Positions 38,492 to 49,685 of a stretch of 64,000 nucleotides of DNA are shown piece by piece. Position numbers and translations under genes: made by a program. A model generated the notes under the pieces. It saw nothing but the letters and a program-made list of their open reading frames with translations, did not search any database and was not told where the DNA came from. Within the stretch, counting starts at the first letter, position 1; every line of letters starts with the position of its first letter. Origin of the DNA: Mesodorylaimus sp. YZB2_4 (taxonomy: Eukaryota; Nematoda; Enoplea; Dorylaimida; Dorylaimidae); the NCBI GenBank assembly GCA_030248295.1, contig JASANH010000873.1, forward strand, positions 62,001 through 126,000, written 5' to 3'.

Positions 38492-39143
38492 AGAGGAGTT
38501 GGGCTATTCTTCGGAATGCGGAAAAAAAGTGGACGGCAAGTCTAGCGAGCTAAGGTACGTTTTTTACAACTAGCAAATTATTATTACGAAACCTAAAAAC
38601 AGCAAACATTCTTTCCCGATCCCGTTTCCGCTTTTCGCTCTTGCGCACAGCCGTTTCTCGTCAGCTGCTTATAACAGTAAGCGCTAAATCAAATTGTAGC
38701 AACGAAGGAACCTGGAATATCCTCAGCCTAATTGGTGAGCAAAGAAGCCCCGGAGCTTTTTCAGCTATTGCTGTTTTCGCCAGACGATTCCAGACCAGGC
38801 GACGACATGACTTGGGGAGAGGGTTGGTATACAGTACATGTTGTCAGTCTTCTGCGTTAGGCGGGACTTTCCTCGCTTGGCTTCCCTCTCTCGGTGGTAC
38901 TGGGCCTGCAAGGAAAGCGAGGGTTATGGTTTACAAACCGACCTCCGTCGTCTCTCCACCAAGCAGCACAGTTGCACGAAGGCGGAACCTGCAAGTATGT
39001 ACCCAGGAGAGGGGCTCGCTCAGTACCCCTACTTCATGAGCAATTAAGTGTGCAACACTTTGGCATCAATTTCAGAACTCTAGTCACAGCAGAAGGCAGA
39101 ATTTAAAGCTGCTTTACAGGGGTAAAGATGACGGAACTTACCA
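38492..39143. other. Upstream region of the ENPP-like gene
   Basis: Nothing recognisable; short frames only. Confidence 0.4.
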
Positions 39144-39480
39144 TCCAGCATTGATCGATCCGACCCTAGGCCTGTATCCTGATCCAATCAGCTTTAAAAA
39201 ATATATATAATCGTGGATGACGTCTTTGACACCGCGCCCTCACCAACCTGCTGTTTTGTCTTTTTCACTGTACATCAGACCACTAACCATGATTCAAAAG
39301 AAACGAATGGGACTTCCTCATTACAGTATGCCACACATTATCATTTCTTATTACTAGGCCTGCATGCCAGTGCTGGTCAAACTCGATAGCACATAACATA
39401 CACTTCCATACAGTAAACCGATCTATCCACCCCCCCCGTCACTTATACACTTATATCCCATTCCCACTTCGAGATCAGAC
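39144..39480 (+). mobile_element. MITE of the CAGCATCGACCGATC family, right end unclear
   Basis: Begins TCCAGCATTGATCGATCC, then ACCCTAGGCCTGTATCCTGAT, which recurs in reverse orientation at 52410-52440. The internal CCTCACCAACCTGC and CATTACAGT blocks recur in the copy at 51522-51867. The right terminus could not be placed. Confidence 0.55.
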
Positions 39481-40639
39481 CAACTGTCTAGCATATGCAA
39501 TTTTGGTGTTATTGTATCGCCAATATGCCAGTATTCATCAACCAACTCGCCTATTTTTTCGCAGCCTCGCGTCAATGCATCAATGTCGCAGTCAGAAGTC
39601 TTGCCAGTCCCATCAAATTTCGGATATCATCAAGTGTGGGAAGCAGCAGAACTTCTTTCTTGCATTCGGGCCAGTGTGATACTCCTCCCAGCTATGGGTG
39701 GACGTACCTACACGCGTACGTTGTTCGAATCACCCCTGCGCGGTCCCTACCGAAACGGACACCAATAACGATAACCCTTCATTGGGCCGACGGGCGGACA
39801 CCTCCACAAGTCTGACGATGAGACCAGCCAAGTGACGAGCACGGAAATAGGGAGAGGCGGTCAGGAGATACCCAACCGCTCGTGACGAGATACATAGACG
39901 GACTGAAGGCAGTCCATGCGGCCACGGAGGCCAGAAGGGCACCTGGCGACCAGTCCTAGAACGAGTCTAGATTAGATCAAGGCTCGCTCTCCTTGCTCCA
40001 TGACAAGAGAGGACGAGCGTAGGAAGTGTTCACTAGTTGCACCAGGCGACTGGCATTCACAGCTTGACCTGCCCCCTTCCTGTCTCACTAGTGGTGAGAA
40101 CTTTGGGACCTTTTCCATCGATAGCTTATGACGTTTTACCAATACAACGCCCCTTAGAAGGCCCAGCGATCGATGTCGAGCCGTTCGAGCACGCATCGAA
40201 CATATCTGACGCAGACGTACAGCCCGAGGGTCTTTTGATTTGTGGTCAGTGCCTCAACAGCTTGTTAGATTTCTTCTTCGACAGCCTCCTTCAATGAATC
40301 ATGGGCGGAACGTAAAACATCTTCACGCTTCATGGACACCCCTTGAAAAGTAGGGTATGCCTATTGATGATGTTTATGCTCTTCTGTTTCAGACTCGTCC
40401 ACGATCCCAGTGATGCCAGTTTTCCCAATGGTCGCATCGAACCACTTCCGCTGGGAGCTGATCGAACAAGCCTGATTTCGAAATGATGCATATTGGTCAC
40501 GCACGAAAAACGAAAAATCGCTGGTGGGGCACGAAAAATCGTTAATGCCGTTTCCGATTTCGGATTGAATGACGGAAACCAGTTCATGTTCATGTTTTAC
40601 CACATCACCAAACGCTTTTGCGCACTCGAGGGTGGAGGG
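39481..40639. other. No gene recognised
   Basis: Several short minus-strand frames (40330-40645) may be decayed parts of the transposon-derived reading frame at 40953-41475, but no motif links them. Confidence 0.35.
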
Positions 40640-40750
40640 ACACATTTTACACGAAATGATTTACCGGCCCGCGAGTCGAACACTCGCCCGTAACTGCGCA
40701 CCTGGCGTGAGAGGCAAACGCCTAACCCACCAGGCCACGAGGCCCACCAG
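40640..40750 (-). repeat. tRNA-derived SINE head, family A
   Basis: On the minus strand: box-A-like TGGCCTGGTGGGTTAGG, then GCGTTTGCCTCTCACGCC, then a B-box GTGTTCGACTC. The same head (GGCCTAGCGGTAGGCGTCTG form) is at 50740-50780. The pairing around a nine-base anticodon loop and the lack of a clean acceptor stem argue for a SINE rather than a tRNA gene. Confidence 0.6.
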
Positions 40751-40952
40751 TTTTGACTGCACCTCGATCGTCTCGATGGACTTCGTGCCTATTCCAAGCA
40801 ATAAGTGCAATACTAAAGGAGCTTTTTGATCAACGTCGATATCACATACGGGCATATGGGATACTGTTCCATCCCTCCCCCAGCTCAAACGCCCGAAGGT
40901 GCTGCAGCTGATCGATATGCATGAAGCTCCTCCTGTCTTGGTATCGAGCAAA

Positions 40953-41475
40953 TTACGCACGGGTTTCTGAATGAGTAGATATGGACCACTTGCGACCCCA
41001 GTAGTGCTTTCGTGATGGCACCACAAGCCAGGTTTGGTTAGGAAACAGAAGCATGTACGGCTCCATGTGTCTGAGGAAATACGATTGAAACATGAGGTCT
41101 CCGTACAGGAAGACCCCGATCGGTCGCCATCCAATATTGCCGTCGATATGTTCGTAGGGAAGCTTCAACTGCAGCAAGGCACCCCACTCGTCGCGACATC
41201 TGTCGAGGACGCGTCTGATCGTGAGCTTTTCGTGGCTCTCGTCACCGCCGTAAATTGCCAGAATAGGCAAATAAGAAACGCTTGCCGGATTTTCGAAATT
41301 CAGGTAAGATAACACGATTTTCGTGCTTCCTTGCCCCTTTGTCGCCTCCAAACGCAATCCATATCTCGTCTTTGAATTCGTATCTTCGTTTAATCGCTAA
41401 CTGGCTGCTGTCTTTTCCCAGGTCTCCATGACGAACGACACGAGGATGGTGGCACGGTATCCAAGGGTCGACCAT
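40953..41475 (-). pseudogene. Decayed transposon-associated reading frame, frameshifted
   Basis: Two minus-strand frames overlap and continue one another: DEIWIAFGGDKG ends near 41330, and STKIVLSYLNFENP, YGGDESHEKLT and FLYGDLMFQSYFLRHM follow in the next frame. The order W-x-FGGDKG, then Y-x-GD-S, then FL-x-GD-x-x-F is one I recall from multicopy reading frames in many invertebrate genomes thought to belong to transposons; I cannot name the superfamily. The break lies in a G-rich GGGGCAAGG stretch. No terminal repeats were found. Confidence 0.45.
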
Positions 41476-43098
41476 ACCCTACTTACCAAAACTCCCTCTC
41501 AGCAGCTTTAGAAAATTGGAAACTTTTTTGAGAATCTTTTATCGATTTTGGAAGAATCAACTCCCTTTGTATCAAGCTACGTTTTGAACTTCTTACCGTG
41601 AACGTTGTTGTTATTGTCGGTTTGTAAATAATGACAGCATTGAGCGATCAAAGTCTTTCTTCATAGCCTTCTCTACTCCGCAGCTAGCGTTCGACCAGAG
41701 GTGATTTTTTTCGTTTGGGGCGGGGGACGGCTTTCGGGGTTTTTCGGGGCAACGCCGGCGGGGACGGGGATGAGAAGAAGCTTTCGGAGTGTTAAAGTCT
41801 GCTTATTTGTTCACTTCTTGACATGTTCTAAAAATTTCAAGTTTACCCTGCTTTTTTACCAGAGCCTCTTCACATACACCGTAAATCTATTGCGGATTAG
41901 CAGCGGCAAGAACACTATCAGTGAGAAACCTGGCGAAGCTATTACATGTCGATCTTATCTTGCGCCTCAGAATTATCAGTCACGTCAAGGTTTTCATTAC
42001 AAATTTTGCACCCTAAAAATTTCTCGCCAACTTTGTCAAAATAGGATGACGCATCGGACATTTTTCTATTCCGAGGAAAAGTACAGCATCGACAGACAGC
42101 TAGCCCCAGCCTGACTACAAGTATCCCACTAGCACATGTGCGCATTGCACAATGCCTCGTCACACCAGGCAGGCAGCATAGTAACCATCTCACAATATCG
42201 CGCAAAATGCTGACGCTATGTTTAGTGGGCCTTTTCGACTGTCGAAGGCGGGGTCGGGATCAGGGTCGGGGCCCTGGTCAAACACTACCGCAGACTACCA
42301 GAAATCCTCTTATTCCGACATTGGTATGTGCTCAGAGACATGTACGATGGGAGTTCAAAAAGTTCGTAGCCTGACCGCATTTTAATTGAAACTGTACAAT
42401 GCCATGCTTTTTCATTATCGACCAAACATCCCCTGAGACAAATGCGCTTGTTTATACTCCTGGGTGTCCGTAAACGTAACGGGTACGAGTAGGGAAATTT
42501 ACGGATAGGGGCACGCACCTGTGGGGTGCACGTTTCGGCTCCACCTACGTACACTCAAATTTTGACGGATACGTGTACGACGACGTGGACGTATTCGAAA
42601 AAACGACAGTATGCCTGCCCGTTAAATCAGCCTGAATGTGCGCAAACGGGTATGCGAATTCGAAATTTAGTTTAGTTTTCAGCTCAAATACTCAATAGTG
42701 ATTAGATTTTTGTCATCAAAACTTTTTGTTGCTCAAAAAACCTTGCATTGTAGAATTCAGATTCAGAAGTGGCCAGGTCGAAATCGGGTGTTACGCGAGT
42801 ATTTTGTCACCGAAACCGGTTCAGTTTCTTGGCAGATGTCAAAAATTTGAGTTTGAGTGAGAATTTAGTTATCTTTAGCTTTAGCCTCTTTAGTGTATCT
42901 GTTGATTGATTGATTGGTCGATTGATTTAGTGTACCCGTTACGCTTACGGGTAGCCAAACGGATAGAGTATAAATCACGCTTAATGCGCGTGCTTCGGTG
43001 CACCGCGTGCATACCCGTAAAAAGAATTATTACTCACACCCCTCAAAAAACGCTTCAGTCGCTGGTTTCACTTCCTCATCACTCGAAAATCTGTACCC
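41476..43098. other. Repeat-rich, no gene; possible mariner end at 42340-42460
   Basis: G-rich segment at 41715-41775. At about 42350 the text GGGAGTTCAAAAAGTTCGTAG followed by CCATGC and CGACCAAACATCCC looks like a mariner terminal region, possibly from the same insertion as the transposase fragment downstream. No intact gene. Confidence 0.35.
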
Positions 43099-43580
43099 TC
43101 AAACTGTTTTTGGAGTTTCCGAGTAGGTAGTAATCGCTGGGTGCCAGGCCCTGACTGTATGGTGCATGATCAATTTGTTAAAAAATCCCCGTTCATCGAT
43201 GGCAGCCTGAGCAACACGTGCTTTGTGAACTGGCTCGTCGTCAATCAGCAGCAGCACCTTCTCTTTGATCATCCCGCGCCGTTTCGATTTGATCGCTTCA
43301 AGCAATCGGCGGATAACATCAGCAAAATATTGCCCAGTGATTGTGGTCTTGACTGGCATATAATCAATCACTAACATTCCACTGCAATCCCTAAAAGTTG
43401 TTGCCATGACCTCGCCCAATGACTGCTGAACGCAAAATTTTTTGGCGGATGTGCACCCTTTGGCAGCCACTGGATCGATTCGTGTTTTGACTCAGATCAA
43501 AGTGATGAGTCCAGGCTTCATCACCCATAACCGTTCTTTCATAAAAATCATCTGGATTAGCCCAGCATCCGAAACCTAGC
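43099..43580 (-). pseudogene. Broken mariner transposase
   Basis: Minus-strand homology in two frames: FYERTVMGDEAWTHHFD upstream, then, after a shift near 43480, QQSLGEVMATTFRDCSGM, ITGQYFADVIRRLLEAIK, LLLIDDEPVHKARVAQAA. These are the mariner catalytic core, with first Asp (MGDEAW) and second Asp (LIDDEP) present. The piece ends soon after and the third catalytic Asp region is not found. The frameshift and truncation mean it is inactive. Confidence 0.85.
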
Positions 43581-44513
43581 GCTCGGCCAGAGGGGGGGTC
43601 TAAAATTGTTTGGGGCCTTAAAAGGGGGGGTCCAGGAAGCAAAAACACAAATTTTTTACCAATGGGTTACAAACTTGTTTCATTAATAAGGTTCACACAC
43701 GGCGCGGTGCGTAAGATGATTTTTCCAAGCCCGAGGCAAATATTGAAATTTTCTTAATTTCCCAGTTCGAAACCTCGAAATGCAACCTTTACGTTTTCCC
43801 TGGAAGATTATTTTTTCCCCGATTTTTACATGGTTTCTAGACAAAAATCAAAATTATCCTCTGAATTTTAACCCTGGAACCCTGGAATGCAATTTTTTTA
43901 GTTTTTGCTGATTTTGACTCAAAGATTCTCACCGAACTGTCACACAAAATATAAAAGTAGGTACGCGCAAGATCCACGACTTTGAAAACTTAGGCTCGAA
44001 AACTTATCTTCGTAACTTAAGCTCGTCTTTTATCGCTAAGTGCAATTTTGGTAATGTCAAAAACACAGATACAAACATCTAGCCGTCGGGGGGGGGGGGG
44101 GGGCTAGAACCTTAATTTCAAGGTATTCTAGAAGACTGTACCCTTCCAAATTTTTGACCCCCCTCCCCCCGACGCCCTAAAATGCTTAATTATTTCCCGC
44201 CACGCCTGGCGCACAGGTTGCGTGGATGCCAGCGCCACTTAGCGGAGGATGCACCTCCTAACGTGGGTCACTGTGAGAACTTGGCTGGCTAGCTGTGTGT
44301 GCTGACTCTGACATTCCCATTCACAATATCTTTTGAGCAAAATGCAGCGCTACACTCGAAGGATGACCTCCAAGCTATCCTCTAGCACGCAAGACCCAAC
44401 CGTCGTTCACACACACCTATGCACAAGGAAATACACATTGCAATGTTCAAGATGGCAGCGATGAGCACTGGCTAACAAGCAAGGACTCGTGGTCACAGCA
44501 ATCGCAATCACTC
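43581..44513. other. A/T-rich and G-run DNA between mariner remnant and CABIT gene
   Basis: Contains G runs with TCT at 43590-43640, like the repeat at 11960-12545, and the poly-G inverted repeat at 44083-44175. No exon seen. Confidence 0.4.
44083..44175. repeat. Poly-G/poly-C inverted repeat
   Basis: CGTCGGGGG... (about 18 G) at 44083-44103 faces ...CCCCCTCCCCCCGACG at 44157-44173, enclosing about 55 bp. It could form a hairpin, and the G tract a quadruplex. Confidence 0.55.
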
Positions 44514-46886
44514 CTACACCCTGTACGCTGATTGATAATGATAACGAGGCGTGTATCGCTGGTGATACACTGGTCGGGCCACCACCGCGTTTCCACCGTA
44601 TGGCTGAGACTGAGGATAATAGGACGACTGCTGGGGAGGAGCAACAGCCGCCTTCACAGATTGGCTGCCAACTGCTTGGGAATGATAAGAAGCGGGCGGA
44701 GGTGGTGGTGGTGGCGGTGGATCATCCAGCATTGTCAAGTTGACGAAGGACCTGTAAGCGTGCTGGTATGGGTCTCCGGATGGCGTCTGTCCGAACGACC
44801 TGGGGGCAACGAACAGGTCGTGAGTGCTTGTCGGCTGGGGCGGCGAGAAGAGGCCAGCCGAGTCTGGTATGACCATGGACATTGGTCGAGGCTTGCTTTG
44901 GACCCGACGCGCATACTGATGAGGTAAGGCGGCTCCCGATGGCGTAGTCTTCCGTAGGGGCGGGTTATGGTGCTGCTGGTAGTGATGGCGAGGGGTCACG
45001 TGGGCTCGATCCCAGTCGTGACCATTCATCTGATGCGCCGAAGATCCGTTTTGATGGAAGTTGGCCTTGCTGGAATAAGGCGAGGCGAAGTACTCGTCAC
45101 TGGCACCAGAAATCTTTTCAGTTGATTTGCTCAACCTCCGTAATCGATCGAGGGCATTCTTTCCATAAATCACGTCGTCCAGTCTCTTCTCGGGCACCAT
45201 CGGCGCCCCGTTCTGGATCATGGTGCTGACGGGCCTGGTCGTGCTGCACGGACTGCCGTTGTTATGCGAGCCATTCCTGGCTCTCAGCTCGACCACGAAT
45301 TGGGTTGGCGGGCTCTTGGCTCTGGGTTCGGGCGGCACGGGGGACAAGGACGGCTTCCTTTCATTCGTGTCACCATGCGAGATACGGACCCTGGTCGGCA
45401 CTGCTGGCAGAGCTGCGGGAGGTGGAGAAGAGGGTGATCGGATCCTCGGACGCTGAGATTCGGATGGCGACTGGCAAAGTTTCGGTTCGGGACTGGAGAA
45501 GGAATTGGTAGACTTTCTGGACGGTATGGTCTCGACGGGGGGCGGGGGCGGTCTGTAATTGTTGTGTTTGGATCTCGAATGGTGGACGGGTTGCGGATCG
45601 CAAGTGCTGGGCAGGGGGGCTAGACCGCGGATATAATCGTAGAGTTGGTCGATTTCATCATCGCATATGGAAGCGGTTGAGGATTGATGGTGCTCATTTC
45701 CGTTAATTTCCGTTCTCTCCTCGCCGCCCATATTTTTATTGTCATTGCAAAGATCATTTTTCGAGCCATTGACCGTTGGGCCCATTTCGTTGTACTCGCC
45801 GTTCCCGTCTAGGCTGGAATGATGATAGTGTTGTTGATCGTAGACTAGTTGATGGTCGTTACAAATAGATATACGATCGAAGAATGTGGACAGCACGTCG
45901 TCGCAAGCCAGGCATAACTCTTTAAACTCGTGATGGGTGAGGACTTGAGGGTGATTGAGAGCGGGGGCCAATTTTAAATGGGCGTTCAATGGGACGGACA
46001 AGAATTGACCATCCGGTTTGTGCACAGCGAAAGCGAACACCGCCTCCTCCTGAAATGTACTCAATAAACGAACCACCAGCTGACCACTACCACCCCCGAA
46101 TAATTTCGATACTTCCGACGGAAGTGTGCCGTTGTGATGATGGTTGTGGGTCACATGCGGCTGGTGCACCAGTTTCACAGTGAGGGGCAGTCGCTTGGTC
46201 ATCAGATTCTGAATGGTATGCACGCCAGCTATGGCGTCCTTACTTCTAGCAATGGGACTGAATTTGGCCTTCTGACTCATTTTCAAATAGACAGAACGGC
46301 CTTGCTCGTCAAAACAACGCAAAAAGGAAATCCGTTTGAAATTAAATTGTCCAACCAGAGTCAGCACTTCGCCTTCGAGGATGGCTCGACTTCGATAGAG
46401 CGAACGCAATTCGCCGTCGGCATCAGGCACGATGCCTTTGCAATTTTGTCTGACTAAGCAGAGTTCGGGAAACTTTTGAAATAACTCCTGCACCGATTCC
46501 AAACATCGCACCGGGCGCCCGTCCTCGGACAAAATCTCAAAGTATCCTTTGAAAGATTCAGGAATGGCTACTTTGTGTTCGGTCAATGTTTGCCCCTTGC
46601 CCTCCTTCACCTTGACCACTTGAGCCAGCACTTTGCGCAAACGATGTTTCGAATGTACCAACAAGTAGGGCTTTAAATTGGGATTAGCCACATTCGGTGC
46701 CCCGATGCTCAAATGTTGCCCTTTTGTTACCAAGGCCAAATGTGGCAATGAACAACGTTGCACGAGATCGGACAAGAATAAATCGTTTTCTACAGCCCAT
46801 TTCACAGTCGTCAATAGTAAACCCGGTGAGCCGGCACCCACTCCGTTGCTCGAATTCAAACCGCCGCTAATCGCCGTGCTGGCCAT
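44514..46886 (-). CDS. CABIT-domain protein, Serrano/GAREM-like, intronless
   Basis: One open frame of 790 aa. CABIT proteins (Themis, GAREM, fly Serrano) are cytoplasmic signalling adaptors. The domain fills about residues 35-260: LVTKGQHLSIGAPNVANPNL, KPYLLVHSKH, AIPESFKGYFEILSEDGR, SVYLKMSQKAKFSPIAR and GVHTIQNLMTKRLPLTVKLV, closest in my memory to Serrano. The remainder is low complexity: His-rich near 255, proline-rich at 440-540 and 725-740, with PxxP stretches that could bind SH3 domains. The start ATG precedes the domain by a typical short Gly/Ser leader. Unlike its neighbours it has no intron in 2.4 kb. Upstream DNA to ~49 kb is C/A-rich on the + strand, which may be a 5' UTR intron. 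Confidence 0.85.
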   Translation of the reverse strand: MASTAISGGLNSSNGVGAGSPGLLLTTVKWAVENDLFLSDLVQRCSLPHLALVTKGQHLSIGAPNVANPNLKPYLLVHSKHRLRKVLAQVVKVKEGKGQTLTEHKVAIPESFKGYFEILSEDGRPVRCLESVQELFQKFPELCLVRQNCKGIVPDADGELRSLYRSRAILEGEVLTLVGQFNFKRISFLRCFDEQGRSVYLKMSQKAKFSPIARSKDAIAGVHTIQNLMTKRLPLTVKLVHQPHVTHNHHHNGTLPSEVSKLFGGGSGQLVVRLLSTFQEEAVFAFAVHKPDGQFLSVPLNAHLKLAPALNHPQVLTHHEFKELCLACDDVLSTFFDRISICNDHQLVYDQQHYHHSSLDGNGEYNEMGPTVNGSKNDLCNDNKNMGGEERTEINGNEHHQSSTASICDDEIDQLYDYIRGLAPLPSTCDPQPVHHSRSKHNNYRPPPPPVETIPSRKSTNSFSSPEPKLCQSPSESQRPRIRSPSSPPPAALPAVPTRVRISHGDTNERKPSLSPVPPEPRAKSPPTQFVVELRARNGSHNNGSPCSTTRPVSTMIQNGAPMVPEKRLDDVIYGKNALDRLRRLSKSTEKISGASDEYFASPYSSKANFHQNGSSAHQMNGHDWDRAHVTPRHHYQQHHNPPLRKTTPSGAALPHQYARRVQSKPRPMSMVIPDSAGLFSPPQPTSTHDLFVAPRSFGQTPSGDPYQHAYRSFVNLTMLDDPPPPPPPPPASYHSQAVGSQSVKAAVAPPQQSSYYPQSQPYGGNAVVARPVYHQRYTPRYHYQSAYRV

Positions 46887-49685
46887 TCGTAGAACAAAGA
46901 GTAGTTTGAAAATGCGTCAAGTTCGCAAGACAAGTAAAGAATTGAAAAAACTCGACGACGAGAAAGGCATAGAGTTGGGCTACGTCTCTTCTAGGAGGGA
47001 GAAGAGGTGACGAGTGTAGAGAAATAGGATGAAGATAAAAGATGGCAATCGGGTCTCGCGGGGGCCACTACAACTCGTAACATAACCTGCGGCCACCCAC
47101 AGCACTTCGACGATCGTCAAATTACTAAATCATTGGCCGCTATTTTTCATCGTCCTAATCCTCGAACTCGTCGAGTGACCCGGAAAAATTGTCAAAGTTG
47201 CTAGCCAGTTTTGAAAATCGTCGCGAGTTTTTCTTTTCTTCTTTTTCGTATCTGGAACAAGTAATAAGAAAATGGTCATTAAAAAAAGTGCAGCATGGTC
47301 CGAAGGAGGCTCGAGGGTCTTTTCAGCCAGCGCCCTTTAGTAAACAGCCCCGACCCTCAGTTCCAATTATCCTCCGCGACTCAACCGAGAACCGCAGTCA
47401 AAAAGCCGGACATGCACACAGCACACACGCTAATGGCCGAAGCAGCCGACCAGAACCACGTCCGCACGAGCCACTGGCCGAGTCCGGCTCAGTGTCAAAT
47501 ATAGTAACCATAGACGGCCTGGCCCAACATGGCAACCCAGAAGAGAGTCAAGCGGTGAGCGATTTTGGGGGTTGGGAGAATGAGAAAGGGAGAAAATAGC
47601 CTGGCCGCCGTTACTATATGCGGACAGGGATAAGGATAGCCGAGGCGAGACAGAACTATGTCGCATTCCCTCCCCCGTGATCACTGGACGGACAGGTCCG
47701 AGTCGTCTTTTCACCTTGTCGAACACAGTCGGCCTACACGCTCTCCCTATGTCGACAAGTAGAATCTGCGCGCAAGATTTTTTCACCGCCCCAACTGGAC
47801 AGTACTCGTCAAAGTACCTACTACTAGGTTGATTAGGTGGTTGAAATCTAACGGAGGAATGATGACAACTACGACGCTGGCCTCCCAACTTTTCAAATAA
47901 CCAGCTGAGAATAAAGGAACCGGTTCACTGTATGCGCAAGTACAAAAATAGACTGGTCGCGACGATCTGCCCGACTCAACGTCGATTTGACGACTCAAGA
48001 ATCCAAGGAGAATGCAGATATACGGGCGCTTATCGTTTCGATACTCGCCCTCCTACATTCGACCTCTAAATAGTCGACACGCCCCCCCCCCTCCGTACAG
48101 TAAATACCGTACGCTACACGCCGTGGCACGACTCGTCTCGAGCACTTTCGGAAACCGACCACATCGACCCATTCTGTCCACTCCCTAAGCTCTAACTTTT
48201 CAAACTTGCTCCAGCCAGTTTTTCTAAACTGCCTCAATTCGATCGAGCCCTAAACGCTAAGTAGGAATTAACGCGCGCATGGCACAATTACAAGGCCCCT
48301 TTGAAAGGACCAACAAAAAGCGGCATGCTGACCAGAAAGCAGCTGGCCATTCTTGACTCGTTCATTCGAAGAATTCTCGTTATAACTTTGAAAAAATGTC
48401 TATGCCTGGGAGGACTGGTTTGGGAAGCCCAAGGAAGGACACGGTGCCAATAACCTTGGACAGACGGTAGACGATTGATGTACGTCCTTGCAGGCACTCC
48501 CTTGACGAATACGAAATGAAAAAGATGCCCCGAATCGACTCGATCGTCCAGGGACAACAAACGGTCCCCGGTTGGTTGCTCGTCGTTGAACCGCGACAAA
48601 GGCGTTGTTTACGAGAATATCGAAAAACCATACCCATCGCCTCTTTCTCGACGAACAGCTGCCGCCTCGCTCATCCACACTCGTATTATTATTGGATCGA
48701 AAAACGAGGCCACTATCTCAACCCGAGCGTACAAGCGAGCACCAGGCCGGCCCCTTTGTCCACGTCTTTAGTGGACTGACCATAAATGGAAAGTGTGTCA
48801 GATGCAATCCAAGATCGACTCTTACTCCCAATAAGGCATTATGAGTAAATGTGATGGAGAACGGATTAGCTCTCTTCGATCGGCCAATGAGATGAGGAGC
48901 CAGGCCAGACGAGATCTTCGACGAAGCCAATTACCACCGCACCCATGACCCATATGATAAGTGAACCCGTCTCGGCTAGTGCCCCTCTAATCAAAGGCGT
49001 CAAACCTTGCACAAGTGCATACTCGACCCAAGGCGCCAACACATCAAACTTTCGTCGCCATTTGACCGCGCGTGCAGTGCCGACACGAACTCGTTGACGC
49101 CTTTCCAAGTTGTGACGAGGAAAAACGAAAACCGCCGACTCTTCCTTCCATTCAAAGCCAACACGTCAAGCAAGCCGTTTGCCAACCGCGGTGGTCGCCG
49201 CCAGTCTCAGCTGACCACTACTCCATAAGTCGCAACAAGGCCACTCAAAATCAGCCCCTATAAACCCTGTCATCATCCTGAGGCACCTATGACTCAGTCG
49301 TCAGACGCCAGTACTGTACGTTCGTGTAACCAGCCCGCCACATTTCTCTTCCTTTCGCAACCAGTCTAATCTTTTTGCCAGCAGCACTGTCTACTGACTA
49401 GACTTGACTCATCCCCCACGGTTTTCACCATGGTGCCCACAATCTAACGAACCAATCAAACATTCTACAAACTTAAAACTGCACCGCTCGAGCCACCCCA
49501 AACAGTGCGCTGTGATTCCCCGTCGACTACTCTAGTCCCTTGGTCACACACAAAAATGAGTTCAGCGTACAACTTATTTTTCCATGGTCATCAACTTACG
49601 CGTATTCGAAAACGAGCCAAACACTACTTCAGCTCAAATCAAGTGGCACAATCGGATCATATAAAAACCTTGTCATAAAGTCATT
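46887..49685. other. Between AAMP 3' end and CABIT gene; no gene
   Basis: The + strand is C/A-rich as in 25.7-33.5 kb, which I read as a minus-strand transcribed leader or intron of the CABIT gene. A C11 tract lies at 48081-48091. No RNA gene or mobile element identified. Confidence 0.35.

Noticed and set aside
40640-40750. True tRNA gene
   Set aside because: A and B boxes are present, but the acceptor stem does not close and the anticodon loop is nine bases; the same head recurs in dispersed repeats.
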